Origin: Amaurobius ferox
Taxonomy: Eukaryota > Arthropoda > Arachnida > Araneae > Amaurobiidae
DNA length: 64,000 bases
Assembly: GCA_951213105.1 (NCBI GenBank)
Contig: OX578142.1
Coordinates: 4,604,649-4,668,648 of the forward strand
Direction of reading: 5' to 3'
In this document: positions 47,061 to 59,538 of the stretch, one piece after another
How positions within the stretch are numbered: the stretch's first letter is position 1
How the letters are laid out: the number at the start of each line of letters is the position of its first letter
Program-made: the position numbers and the translations under genes
Notes under the pieces: generated by a model
What the model was told of the DNA's origin: nothing
The model's input: only the letters and a program-made list of their open reading frames with translations
Databases searched by the model: none

Positions 47061-47622
47061 TAGGGTAAAATAATTACATAAAAAAAAGTAGTAAATATCA
47101 TTCAATATGTCACTGTCCATATGCAATATTATGCGAAAAATCTGTTAACATCATTCTTGGGAATCTGACACTAAAATAATTTATTTTTAAAATTAACTTG
47201 CTTAAATTTTAATGTGAATAGCATCTATACTTAGCGCATATTAGCTGTGAATAATATCTGTGCTTAGATCTGTGGCGGAAATCGAAGCGTTACGAAAAAT
47301 GTAAACGCTTTGGACGCGTATACTGCCGAACTCAATAGATAGAAATGTAAATATTTTTTCTTGTTCCAGATTAAATATATATAAAAATAATTTCATTAAT
47401 TTAATATTTTGAACTTGTTTTTTGAAAAAACTTTAAAAAGTTATCTGTCTGAGCGAGGTCTTTTTGTATTTTTCTTACTTTCACTTGAAATGTCTTTGAA
47501 ATGAAACTATAACAAATAGATATAAATAAAGGACAAAAATAAAGGTCAAAATATTAAAGGACAAAAATATGCATCAGGAAATTGCATCAGAATACGCATA
47601 AGAAAAATAAATAAATAATATA

Positions 47623-47654
<32 letters not shown>

Positions 47655-48608
47655 ATAGTTTAAAAATTCAATGATAGAATAGAGAGAAGTTGCAACTCAA
47701 AAAACTCTAAAATATGCCTGCATAATAAAAAGAAGTATTAAATAGAGAATCATCGATTAAAAAATGCAAATTTCTAGTCAAGCTGAAGATTATCAACAAA
47801 TATCAATAGAATGGAATATATATATGTGTGTGCGTGTATACACTATTATGAAATAACAATAATTGTAATAATAATTCAAAGATTTCTAACGCAATATACT
47901 TGAATTATTAGATTTATTAGAGAAATAATGTAACTGTTACCTGTTTCTTGCTACTTATATTTCTTTAGAATGTATCTATAGACATAACTCAAATTTGTAA
48001 ATTTTATTTGAAATTCGGATATGTTTTAGATGACGTATCATTGAATATAGCAGACACAGAGAAAAATAATTCGTGTCAAAAGTAATAATCTCAGTTACTT
48101 TGCTCCAACGTTTCAAAAACATTAAAATGTATCACATCTGGCCATTTCATAAAAAGCAGCTCCATTTGAGGAGATGTATTTGAACGTCTGTTTGTGGTAT
48201 GATAATTGCTTCATGGGTAGGATAATTTCATTTCGGCTGCTCTCATCAACGATACCCGTTTTAGAAGAATGAAACACATATGCAAATTTCTTCAAAATCG
48301 GATTTAAAAAAAAAATCCATTACTGTTATAATAATCTATAGTATAGCAGTATGGGGAGTAGAACACATGCAATTTTTACGCAACCGAACTAAGCAGCGAA
48401 CTCGGCCTGTAAAACAATTACACAGCTAGCAAACACAGCTAAGAGCAATTTACGTCTAATACAAATATAAGAAACTTAGTCCTTTTATTTATTTAATTCA
48501 ATATTAAATATCATTTACATCAGTGGTGCGTCACATTTTCGTTGGTGCGATCCCATTCAAGCATTATTTTATTTAGGAGACTCCAAGTCACCCTATGTAA
48601 ATAAAAAT
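47061..48608. other. Intergenic with a TA microsatellite
   Basis: (TA)n lies at ~47618-47654. 47270-47330 shares a short block (GTTACGAAAAATGTAAACGC, inverted) with 59160-59215. No gene. Confidence 0.5.
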
Positions 48609-49927
48609 CTGATGTGAGCAGCACATGACTTTCCCTGCAGATTCAAATTCATTTTGTAATTTTGTATTCCATTATGCATTAAATTAAGTTTAATTGCCGA
48701 GAATAATATGGATAACTTTCTGATATTATATCCAATTCGTTTTTTTTTTTTTTTTTTTTTTTTATTGCATCTTCGTTTCTTTTGCCAACTTAATTCACTT
48801 TAAATTCTTCAGGTCCTTAAAATTCCAAAAAAAAACTACACTATCTCGAGAACAGAGGTTGGTGGTAGGGGAAGGAGGGTACGGTCCCTGTGGATGCCTC
48901 CCCCACTGGGTTCCGGTCTAAATTGGGTGGCACTTCCCGGCCGTCCATACAGTTACCTTACACCTTTCTGGTAAGTCGGACGGTCTGGGTCTCAACAACA
49001 ACAACAACTATCTCGAGAACGGTTTATCCTACAGTCAGGCGGTCAGATTTATTCGCTTAGTTGTCAAATTTTATATGTAGAACAAGCATATAATTAATAT
49101 ATTTCATCAATTTTAGTCATTTATTTCAGAGTTTCACTATCTTGCACATGTAGTATTTTATTTTAGATGGAAAATATTAGATTTGCGAGTCATTTCGCTA
49201 AAAAAAAAAAAGGCAAATTCTTTTTTTCCGAATCGTATCAAAATCTAACCCTCATCACAGTATCCTACGAGCGACTTAACTACCAAATTTTGTGTAATTT
49301 AATCAATTAGTTTGTCAGCTGGAGAGGATAAAATTTTTGCGGGCCATTTCGCAATAAAGGCAGGTTCATTTATTTCGAATCGTACCAAAATCTAATCAGC
49401 ACCAAGGACGCCCATAAGTGATTTATCTATCAAATTTTATGAAATTTAGTCGATTAGTTGAATTAGCGTAGATACATCCAATTTTTACGGGCTTTCTGTG
49501 AAAAAATGCGAGATCTTCTTTTTCGAATAGTATTAAAACCACCAGCACCAGGGTGACCCACAAGTGACTTATCAACCAAATTTTGTGAAATTTGATCAAT
49601 TTAGAGTGCATGCAGGCAATTTTTGTGGGTCATTTCGCAAAAAGAGGCAGGTTGTTTTATCCCGAACTGCCAAAAACTAATCAGAACCAGGGTCACACAC
49701 AAGTGACTAACCTACCAAATTTTATGAAATTCGGTCCATTAATTTTTGAGTTAGAGTGGATACATTTATTGCACAGACAGACACACACGCAGACGTCACA
49801 CTAAAAAGTTTTTCGTATTCTAGAGGTCTCGAAACGTGTAGATCCGTCGAAAACTCGAGTTGTGATTTTCGGCATGATTCCAATGCTTTCCCTATTCATT
49901 ACTATGTATTGCAGGGAGAGTAAAAGG
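48609..49927 (+). mobile_element. Poly-A retroposon copy, plus strand, 4 subrepeats
   Basis: It begins TCTGATGTGAGCAGCACATG and ends TGTATTGCAGGGAGAGTAAAA, the same ends as the minus-strand copies at 53-54 and 59-63 kb. It contains four ~145-bp subrepeats (near 49270, 49420, 49565 and 49702). It is interrupted by a SINE at 48854-49006, so the SINE is younger. The short ORFs in it (for example MHSKLIKFHKIW) are translations of the subrepeat and not genes. Confidence 0.8.
48854..49006 (+). mobile_element. SINE, 153 bp, long form of the micro-SINE
   Basis: Perfect 14-bp duplications ACTATCTCGAGAAC (48840-48853 and 49007-49020) bound it. The head has TTGGTGGTAGGGG and GGGTTCCGGTCT, loosely like pol III A and B boxes, suggesting tRNA ancestry (inference). 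The tail is TTCCCGGCCGTCC...GGACGGTCTGGGTCTC followed by (AAC)n. The tail half equals the micro-SINE. Confidence 0.88.
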
Positions 49928-50389
49928 GATTAAAAATTACAATTAAATACAGATTTTTAAAAGTATTTATTTTGCATTCGCCAATATTAGTTAATTTTAG
50001 CAATTTAAAGTAAATGCTTCGTCTAGCTAGAAATAGTAGAGTTTATTGAAACAAGAAAATGCTGTTAATAAAAATGTTTGACAGTCCTAATGGGAAAGTT
50101 GAGCTTAAATCTATATATTGAAACAAAAAACGAATATTATTAATAGAAAAAAAAAAATTACATACAATATTTGACAGTCCAAATGAGAAATTTGAATTTG
50201 AAAGCTCTCCATTTTTCGATTTATATTTGAGATCGTTACTCTGAGATCATCTTCAACTTCTAGTTTATCTAAAAATGTTCGGTTTTTATAATGATGAAAG
50301 CAGAAAAAGCAGTTTCACATAAGTATGTTGGCGTAAACGGATGTAAATATTACCGTGCTTTTTTGACTAATACATAAATAGGTGTTTAC

Positions 50390-51105
50390 TAGCCGAATAC
50401 CCGTTGTAAATCAACGGTCTCACAATAAGCAACCTCGATTAACGTGCATTTTTTAATAATTCACGTATCACATTTATTCGGAAAATCGAAAATTTTGGTG
50501 TGAGGAACCCCCTGACGAAGGAAATATTGGAAGCCTGAAATTGCCCACTTTCTTCCTTTCGAACTATCTACCCGTACATCATATTTTAAGTTTATATCTC
50601 GTACTGAAGCATGCAAATGTTATCATTTCACCTTTCGAACATTTTATGTGAATCACCCGTTTAAATGAACATTTATGAAAAATTCTATTCGCCTTGGGTT
50701 TATATTAAATTATTAGCCCATAAATCAAATTTTAATGTAGGCGTTTATCATTTATTAGGTAAATCGAACATTTTGGTGTGTGACACCCCCTAAAGTAGCA
50801 AATACTGGAAATCTGAAATTGCACACTTTCTTCCTTTCGAACGGTTTACCCATACACTAAATTTGAAGTCTCTATCTCATTACAAAGTATGCTTTCCAGT
50901 CATTCCACTTTTCTAACATGTTGGTGTGGAGCAGCCCTCTACACAAAGTTTTTGAAAAATTCGATTTTTTTTATGTGATTTTATCGAACAATCGACCCGT
51001 GTACCAAATTGCAAGTCTCTATGTATTCGGAAAGTGCCTAAAAAAAGCATGACGGACAAACAGACGGACAGTTGGCAATTGTTATATATAGATAGATAGA
51101 TTATG
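50390..51105 (+). mobile_element. Probable LINE 3' end with ATAG tail
   Basis: Repeated blocks (TTTTGGTGTGNGNNACCCCCT, CACTTTCTTCCTTTCGAAC) are followed by GACGGACAAACAGACGGAC and a tail TATATATAGATAGATAGAT at ~51083-51103. Short tandem tails of this kind are typical of RTE/CR1-type elements. No reverse transcriptase is present. Confidence 0.45.
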
Positions 51106-51278
51106 AACGGACAACCAAAATTCAAGTAGCGTCACAAAGTACCTTCTCATCAATGCACAGTCCACGAGAGCATTTATTTATTTATGGACGTACATCTATG
51201 TATTATTGCTTTCTTCATTCTGCTGAGGAGGACAAAAGATGAAATGCATAGTGGGTAGGGATGCCTGAGCCTTATAAA

Positions 51279-51309
<31 letters not shown>

Positions 51310-52869
51310 AAGGTCAATAACGTGTTAAATAGGGGCACATTTGTTGCATAGGAACCCCAAATTATGTCTGAATATGAGCAAAAACACAAACAGAGCCTTT
51401 GGATTACAGAGGCTGCATCGTACTTTTATCGTATTCTATTTGTCTTTCATAAAGATTAGAATAATAATTGTAAATAATAAATCCATTCATAAAGATTATA
51501 ATAATAATTGTAAATAGTAAACCCATTCTAAAGTATATTAGAAAGTGTAAAAACCAGATTATTTGCATTCAAAATACAACCAGTGCTTATTAATACATAT
51601 AGATAAAAATGATAATCATTATTAACACTAAAATAAAAATAAAGAAATAATAAAATATGTATTGAATAGAGAATCGGATATTAATCGATTATGGAAATTA
51701 GACACGGCCTTCCGCCGATTCCTTACATGTATCTCCTGGCAAAATGCTCTGTTAGTTGATACAAGTATAACGAAATGCGTAATAAAAGAAAATATAACCA
51801 TAGTATCAGTTAGTAAATAAAAGGGAAAAATTGTTAAAATTCTATAGTGATTTAGACATGACAAAGGGCATGAATAACTCTGTGTTACCCTAAACTTTTT
51901 ACTATACTGCTAACCAAATATAATGGATAAAAGTATGATTTACTAGTTTGAATAAGGTTTTTATATGTAATTGATGAAACTTTCTATTTGATAATCTGTA
52001 AATTCGAAACAATTGATTTACTGTTTCTCTTCAATAATTCTATTATAATTCATCTTTATTACTTATAAATATCATCTTATTTATGTGCTGCACTAGCGCA
52101 ATAAGTAGGTGTATTTTTAATTGAACCGTTTTTTAATACATATATATATATAACTAATATGGAAATTTAAAAACGATATGCACTAACAATCGTAATGACT
52201 AACAACCCAACTCGAGCACAGATGTTAAGATAAAGTTTTGAGCTAGGTATAGATAAATACAATATGGAAAATATTTATGGGCAATTTTGTCTATATTTGC
52301 CCGGTATGGGCAATTATAGACAATTGCTTAGGGCTGCCGTGTGGAATTAAAATCAGGTGTAGTGAAAATGACTTTTGAAGGCGCCTATCCCTAATAAAAG
52401 AAATTCGATTTTTAATCAACTTTGTGAGATAACATTTATATAAATGAAATTAAGATAATTTAGACTATTGAAAATAAAATTTTTTAAGTTCCCTTAGTGA
52501 CCTGTAATCCAGTAAATTCAATGGTTCAGGGCCGTAGCCACAGATGAAATTGAAGATGAACTAAAGTGAAATTCATGGGGGCTCACCAAAAACACAATTA
52601 CTCATTATCATTTATAAACCATACTAGTTACTATTATATATTTCAATACATATAAATTATTAACAAATAATTGCATATCTATATTTGTAAGCTAAGAGTT
52701 GATTATTAATATCCATAAACGACTGGCCGTAAACTACTGTTTCACAAAGAAACCGCTGGCAATTTTTATTCAGAAATCGTAATATGTAGATAAAACTTAA
52801 AAGTAATCTGACACTCGAACAAAAAGAGAACTCCCCATGTCAGTTTTTACTTAATTATTACATGTACTT
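51106..52869. other. Intergenic, AT-rich
   Basis: (TA)n lies at ~51283-51309. A short repeated block, CATAAAGATTANAATAATAATTG, occurs at ~51449 and ~51487. No gene seen. Confidence 0.5.
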
Positions 52870-52892
52870 AATTATTACATGTCAGTTTTTTT

Positions 52893-54622
52893 TTAACGAC
52901 GAAAAGAATAAGACCAACCCCATTACACTAGGACTGGCCGTTCTCGAGATATTTTAGTTTTTCGAACTTTCCCTACACCACCTTTGAAAATAAGCCCGGT
53001 TACCGAATGAGAACGAAAATTGAATTAAAAGTGAAATAAATTTAGTTAAAATAAAGAGAACGTTAATATAAGTCTGCAGGGAAAGTCATGTGCTGCCCAC
53101 ATCAGATTTTTACTTTCCCTGCAATACATGGTAATGTATAGGGAAAGTATTGGAATCATGTCGAAAATCGCAACTCGAGTTTTCGACGGATCTACACGTT
53201 TCGAGACCTCGAGGTCTAGAATACAAAAAAACTATTTTTAGCGTGACATCTGTGTGTGTGTCTGTCTGTACAGATTTTGTATCAACTCTAACAAAAAAAC
53301 TAATTGAGCGAATTTCATAAAATTTGGTAGGTAATTCACTTGTGAGAGAATCTGGTGCTGATTAGTTTTGGGTACGATTTGAGATAAAAGAACCCGCCTT
53401 TTTTTGCGAAATGGCCCGCAAAAGTTTGTATCCACTCTAGCTGAAAATTTAATGGACCGAATTTCACAAAATTTGGTAGATAAGTCGCTTGGGGATCACG
53501 CTGGTGCTGATTAGATTTTGGTATGATTTAAAAAAAAATAACCTACCTTTTTTGCAAAATGGCCCAAAATCTAAAATAAAAAACTGCGTATGCTGAAATA
53601 TATCCATTAAATGCTTGTTTAATACGTAATGTTTAACGAAGAAAAGAATAAGACCAACCCCATTAGACTAGGACTAACCATTTTCGAGATATTTGAGATT
53701 TTTCGCATTTTTTTATGCCGCCTTTGGGAAAATGTCCAATTACCAAATAAAAGTAGAAATTGAATTAAAAATGCAAATTCAGTCTCATTTTGTGCAATTA
53801 AACTCAATTTAATGAGTTCTTAAAGAAATAAAGAAAAAATGAATTTGAGTCTGCAGGGAAAGTCATGTGATGCCCACATCAGATTTTTACATTCCCTGCA
53901 ATACGTGGTAATGTAAAGGAAAAGTATTGGAATCATGCCGAAAATCACAACCCGAGTTTTCGACGGATCTACACGTTTCGAGATCTCCAGAATACGAAAA
54001 AACTATTTTTAGCGTGACGTCTGTGTGTGCGTCTGTCTGTGCAATGTATGTATCCACTCTAACTAAAAACTAATGGACCGAATTTCATAAAATTTGGTAG
54101 GTAAGTCACTTGGGTGAGACCCTGGTGCTGATTAGTTTTTGGTAGGATTCGTAAAAGCAGAAACCGCCTTTTTTTGCGAAATGGCCCGTAAAAAATTCAT
54201 GTGTCCACTCTAGCTAAAATACTAATTCACCAAATTTTACAAAATTTGGTAGATAAATTACTTGTAGGATACTCTGGCGCTGATTAGATTTTAGTACGAT
54301 TCGGAAAAGAACAACCTGCCTTTTTTTACAAAATGGCCCGCAAAAATCTAAAAAACACAAAAGACTACTTATGCTCAAATATACCAAATTAATGTTTCAT
54401 AGTTTCAATTCTTGTTCTCAAGATATTTGAGATTTCTTGCGTTTTTGTTATCCGATTTCTGAAAAATATCCAATTACCAAATAAAAACAAAGATTGTATT
54501 AAAAATGCAAATTGAGTGTTATTTGGGGCAATTAAACTCAATCTAATGAATTATTAGGGAAATAAAGAAAACATGAGTTTCAGTCTGCAGCGAAAGTCAT
54601 GTGCTGCCGGCATCAGATTTTT
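52893..54622 (-). mobile_element. Array of the poly-A retroposon: partial plus two units
   Basis: Units start (plus coordinates) with ACTTTCCCTGCAATACATGG at 53112 and ACATTCCCTGCAATAC at 53889, and end at CACATCAGATTTTT. They are 777 and ~731 bp, with the tail part of another unit at 52893-53111. On the minus strand each unit runs from TCTGATGTGGGCAGC to GCAGGGAAAGT plus A5 and joins head to tail. Confidence 0.85.
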
Positions 54623-56107
54623 CTTTTTCAAGGACTATCGAAGTTGTTTTAACCATTTGAAAGTTAGTACTTAGTACAATTCAAAAGCTTAATTTCAGTT
54701 CTCAATAAAATCTAGTACATTAATATTTGTTGCATGAAAACCGTCATTTCAAGGCCTCTCTCTTTGTCAGAGAACAGGGTTTGAGACAGCAGAATTTTCA
54801 GTATCAAACATGCTTTTATCATTCTGCAATCTAGCCTTATTCAGCTTGTGTATTAGCCTGCAATGTTTATACCCAGTCAAGTAGACTTTTAATAAATTTG
54901 TCAGAAAATTTTAAATACATTGAAGGCTTTCTGCACCTAAAACACTTCATGAAATTCCCGCAAGCATAAACTGACTTCATTTAATTATTAATGTCTTATT
55001 TCTTTAAGTATGAACAGTATCGCCGACAGAATATTTAGACCCCTATGCAGCAAATGTGTGGCCCCTTATTACTCCCTATGTTACAAGTTATTGACCTTTT
55101 TTCATGAACTACTTATGCGGTCCGGACCTACAAGTCTTCCAGGTCCCTACAGTCAGGCATGGCCAACAATTATGACTGTCATACATCATACGATGACTAC
55201 GATGACTTAAAGAAATCTGAGTCTTGGAAAATCTATTTTGATAGGCTTGTTTCCAGCAGATGAGCATAACATATACAATAGATACTTTGGGGCCCTAAAA
55301 CTTAGGAACCTTTGAAAAAATGTCGCTGTTCAGAGTTCTATCTCTATATGGGAGCCTCACATCGAATGGCAAATATCGTATAGTGGGCTCCTAAAACCGA
55401 ATGTAAAATATAGCGTAGGGGAGGGTGGTGGTGGTGGGGGGGGGGGGGGGGAATGTAAAAAATAAGGCCGATGTGATAAATCCATCCGTTCGCCATCATT
55501 TTGTAACGTATGCCGTCGCTGGATACCATTTTGTAATGAATTTTCCATTCTCTGCTGCTGGATACTATGCCTCTGCATGGTTGTTGACTCAGTAGCGTTA
55601 TTCCGGTCCGCGCACATAAAGTGAAATGTGCCGACCTAAATACCAGTAACCGTTCCCTTCTGAATTCGTGAGTTCGAATCAGTGATAAGATCATGAAAAT
55701 AATGACTTTCTCCAAGTCTAGATAAAACAGGCATCGTTGATAAAGAAAATAAGCAAGAAAATAAGCAAGAAAATAATAAAGAAAATCAACAAGTTACAGA
55801 ATAACATTCTGGTGAGAGCGAGAACCTGTGCATCAGGAGCACCAAACGTGCGACCTGTCTCTACGAAAATTGTCTCGCCTCTCCCGAAAAGCGTCCCTTT
55901 CGTGTATATATTCTGGTCCAAAATCTGAGTACCACCCTGACAAAGCTCTGGAATGTCTTTTTCCAAGCTCTGCATATCATAGACCACCTAATTCCCCTCT
56001 GGGATTAGTTCTCCCTTCTCTGATGACGGCTCAAATTGGGTGCATTTCTCCGAAATCAGACTGCGATGACAGAGTTTTATAGCCTTGTTTTCCAAAAACT
56101 GCAATGC
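54623..56107. other. Unassigned, partly GC-richer
   Basis: A G17 run lies near 55436. 55665-55680 has a B-box-like AGTTCGAATC. 55800-56090 is GC-richer, with overlapping open frames on both strands (for example 55718-55987 minus, 55828-56082 plus) that may be a decayed coding fragment; I could not assign either. Confidence 0.35.
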
Positions 56108-56122
56108 AGGCGGTCTTAAGGT

Positions 56123-56185
56123 TGAAGACCCAGACCGTCCGACTCGTCCAGAGGACTAAGAGCAGCTATTTGGACGGCCGGGAAG
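56123..56185 (-). mobile_element. Micro-SINE copy (63 bp), minus strand
   Basis: Inverted, it starts CTTCCCGGCCGTCC exactly like the 35.2-kb copy and has the same length. Perfect 15-bp duplications AGGCGGTCTTAAGGT lie at 56108-56122 and 56186-56200. Confidence 0.9.
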
Positions 56186-56200
56186 AGGCGGTCTTAAGGT

Positions 56201-59200
56201 GTATGAACTCTGAAACTGTTCTGAAAATGGCTGAAATAGGCTTGAAAAAGTGACGGGTTCGTCACAGCCGACTAAAGATGTTGCTTCTAGGCCCTAAAAT
56301 TGTAACTACGCCACTTTTCGGCCAAAATAATAGTCATAATTTTGCTAATTGATCTATTACTAAAAGGCCGATAATTATAGTTTGGGCAAGGTGAAGAAGG
56401 AACACAGATTAGACAAAAGGTTTTAGACCGAGGCCTAGTAGGCTCTATGGGGCCCCTGCAACCACAAAATATACAAAAGCGAATAGACTAATGAAAGATG
56501 TTACTGATTCTGTCTTACCAACTTCAAACCCTATTCAGATTACAACTACTGAAATCTAAATGAAGGTAAATTTCAGAATAATACGAAATAATAAAGGAAA
56601 ACGTAAGAGGGGCAAATTAGTGATCATATGCGACTTTGCAATAAGTAGCTTCAGACAAAAGTTATATTTAATTCTTAAAATTCTTATTATTTAATTATTA
56701 AAAAAATATAAAAAAGAAGAAAAAAAGAAATTTCTTTTCCAGTTTTGAAGCCCCAAGCAGTCGCATGGATTGCTTGACGCTTCTGTGTGACTAGTAGATC
56801 TACTTTGTTGCAACAACAAAGAAGAGGGTTTTAGCATGGATTCGCTTTCAAAGCAAACTGAACTCAAACGTTTTCTTGTTTTTCACAAAAATAGAGCCAT
56901 AAATTTTCCGTCCCTAATTGGTGCCACTTGCCTCAAAGATCCACACATGTCTGCCTCGAAGCGTCAATTCCGATAGTGGTGCCGCTATGGGGGGTGCCGC
57001 TACAAGGCTTGAACAAAGAACTTGATTACACCTCGAAGGGCTTGAAAGGAAAAGACCCCGTCCCAGAAGTATTTTCATTTTGTTGCCCAAGCCAAGCTTC
57101 ACAGGTGCATATAATGGTTTATAACAGAACACATAGAGTATGTTTTAAAAATAATTTTTATTGTAATAAAAATTTAAAGTGTCCCCAGTTCATTGTGTAT
57201 GTGAGAATACGATATCATTTGAATTACGCTATGAATTTAAAGTGTTAAAATACCATTTATTAATACTTATTATCTGAAATCACACAATTCTTCGACGTTA
57301 TTGTTAAGATTCGTTTTAATGATTGGTCTGCTCCTAACTTAATATCTAATGCTAAATAATAACTTCTGCTCCTAATTTATGTAATAATTTCACATTAATA
57401 TAAACATGATTTTTAAAGAAATTTTAGGAAACATTTTAGAATAACTTGTAAAAGAAAACTGTAGAAGTTTTAAAATTGTTATCAAGTTATACTATATCAG
57501 TTTCGTAAAATCCAGCGCAAATAAAGAAATGTTGATGTGGGCAGCACATGACTTTCCATATATAGTACAATGAATGCACTTTTTTCACATGATGTATAAG
57601 ATCTACGTTACGGTACAATGTTTGTAATGTTAAATTGCACAATGGGCGCTTTTCTCGATGACAGCATGTAAAATGATTTCGAAGTACCCAATTAATTTAT
57701 GTTTCGCACAACTCTAAATGGACAATTATCAATATTGATTGCATACGCAATAAGCAATAGTCTACATATATTTCAATAATTAACTCACCATTGTGGCGTC
57801 ATTTTTGTTAACTTAACTTCATTTTTTTGTTCGATTTTAACAATGTTTACGTTAATCTGGGGCAAAATATGAAAGCTGGTGTTCTTTTGCTAAATAAGAC
57901 ACCACTAAATAAGTCAAAAGCTAAATAAGTCACTACGCCACATATCTCGCCTAGCGTTACATACAGACAGAGATAAGGGCATATCTTATATATAAATGAC
58001 TGTTGACGAATTGTTAGGCGTCAAAATTATTAAGTAATGTATCTTCTGTCGTGAATGGAACGTACTAGACCCACGAGAATGATGTTAAAAAAATTTAGCG
58101 CAGAATACTACATGTAAAAGTAAATACATTTCACAGTAGTTTATAATGTTTAATTTTATGTAATTTTTTGATACATTGTTTTAAAAAGTGCAATATATCG
58201 AGAACATATATTTCAAGAAAAATATTTGAAAATAAAACGAAAAAGAAAAAAAAATTGGCGGTAGCTCCAGTCCGAAAGAGCCTCAAACGGTTTTAAGTGA
58301 ATAACATTTTTAAAATAAAACTCAATTTTCCTAATAACAAAAAGAAAAAAAAAAAAAAAAAAACTCGATCCAAATTCGGATTATATACATTTATAGGGTT
58401 TTCAAAAAGATACAAATTCTTGATTATTATTTATAGCTATCACTTAAATATTGAAGATATAAGCATATTACAAACTTGAAAAACATAAAATTTTAATACT
58501 TCTTCAACGTGAAAAGTCGGTTACTCGAAAACTATAAGAGCTTTTTTAAAAAATAAATATAGATTTAGAAAATAAATTTTCTTATACATAATTTCATCAC
58601 TTACTGTTTATACCTATTTTTTTTATTTTCGAAAATATTTCGAGTGAAAAAAAAAATCGTTTGTTACAAACACAATCGGACAAGTTATTTCAAAAAAATA
58701 GAACTCTATCCAAATTCTAATTATATACACCTGTAGGGTTTTCAAAGAGATGCACATTCTCGCCTAATGTTCAAAGCTAGCTCTGTTAGTTTTTAAGCTT
58801 ATAGGCGTTACAAATTTGAAAAACGGAAAAACTCCCAATCTTTTTTAACTTGACAATACAATGACTCGAAAACTATAGGAGCTTTCTTAAATAATAAATA
58901 TTGATTTTAATACTAAATTTTCTAATACACATTTTTGTAGTTTACTCTTTATATCTATTTTTTATATTTCACTATGTATTTTAAATGAAAGCTAGTAAAA
59001 TGAAAAAGGAAAACTACTCGCTCAGAGAGAAATTTTTTTTAAAGTTTTTTCATAAAAAAGGTTAAAATTTTACAACATTGAAATTGTTTTAATATATGCA
59101 TAATCTGAAGGCTATTTCCTACCAAACAAGAAAAATTATTTACATTTTTATTAGGCTCGGGGTTATAAGCGTCTAAAGTATTTACATTTTTCGTAAAGCT

Positions 59201-59538
59201 CCGCTTTTCCGCCAGAGAAACCATAGACATTATTCACATCGAAATGGGTAAGCAATATTTTGATAAAATCAATCAAAGTTTTTTTAGATATAAATTTCAG
59301 AGATGTGCATTCACAGGAATAGCGGAAAAATCTAATCGCAGTACAGCCATGAAATTAGATACAAAGATATCTCGGCTCCTGAGGAAAAACGCTTAATACA
59401 GATTTATTTTTTATCGGGCCGAGCTCAGCCGCGTATGAGCTCGCGCAGCGATCGACTGCGCTTTTGTAAAAATTGGATGAATGAATGAATGTAATTAATT
59501 CCTGCTTTAAATTCCGGGCAATGTCGTGTGCCCTTTTT
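56201..59538. other. Intergenic with repeat fragments
   Basis: 57530-57558 is a short inverted start of the poly-A retroposon (GATGTGGGCAGCACATGACT). CTAAATAAGTC is repeated at ~57890-57935. 59400-59470 has GC-rich palindromic AGCTC/GAGCT blocks. No gene. Confidence 0.45.
58345..59005. repeat. ~348-bp tandem duplication, diverged
   Basis: AATTNNATTATATACA...TAGGGTTTTCAAA recurs at ~58378 and ~58726. Both copies continue in order with CTCGAAAACTATANGAGCTTT and a TTTCT(T/A)ATACA block. Confidence 0.7.

Noticed and set aside
55344..55715. 123-codon minus ORF with Pro/His run
   Set aside because: The run is only translated G-homopolymer and GGT repeat; no supporting signals.
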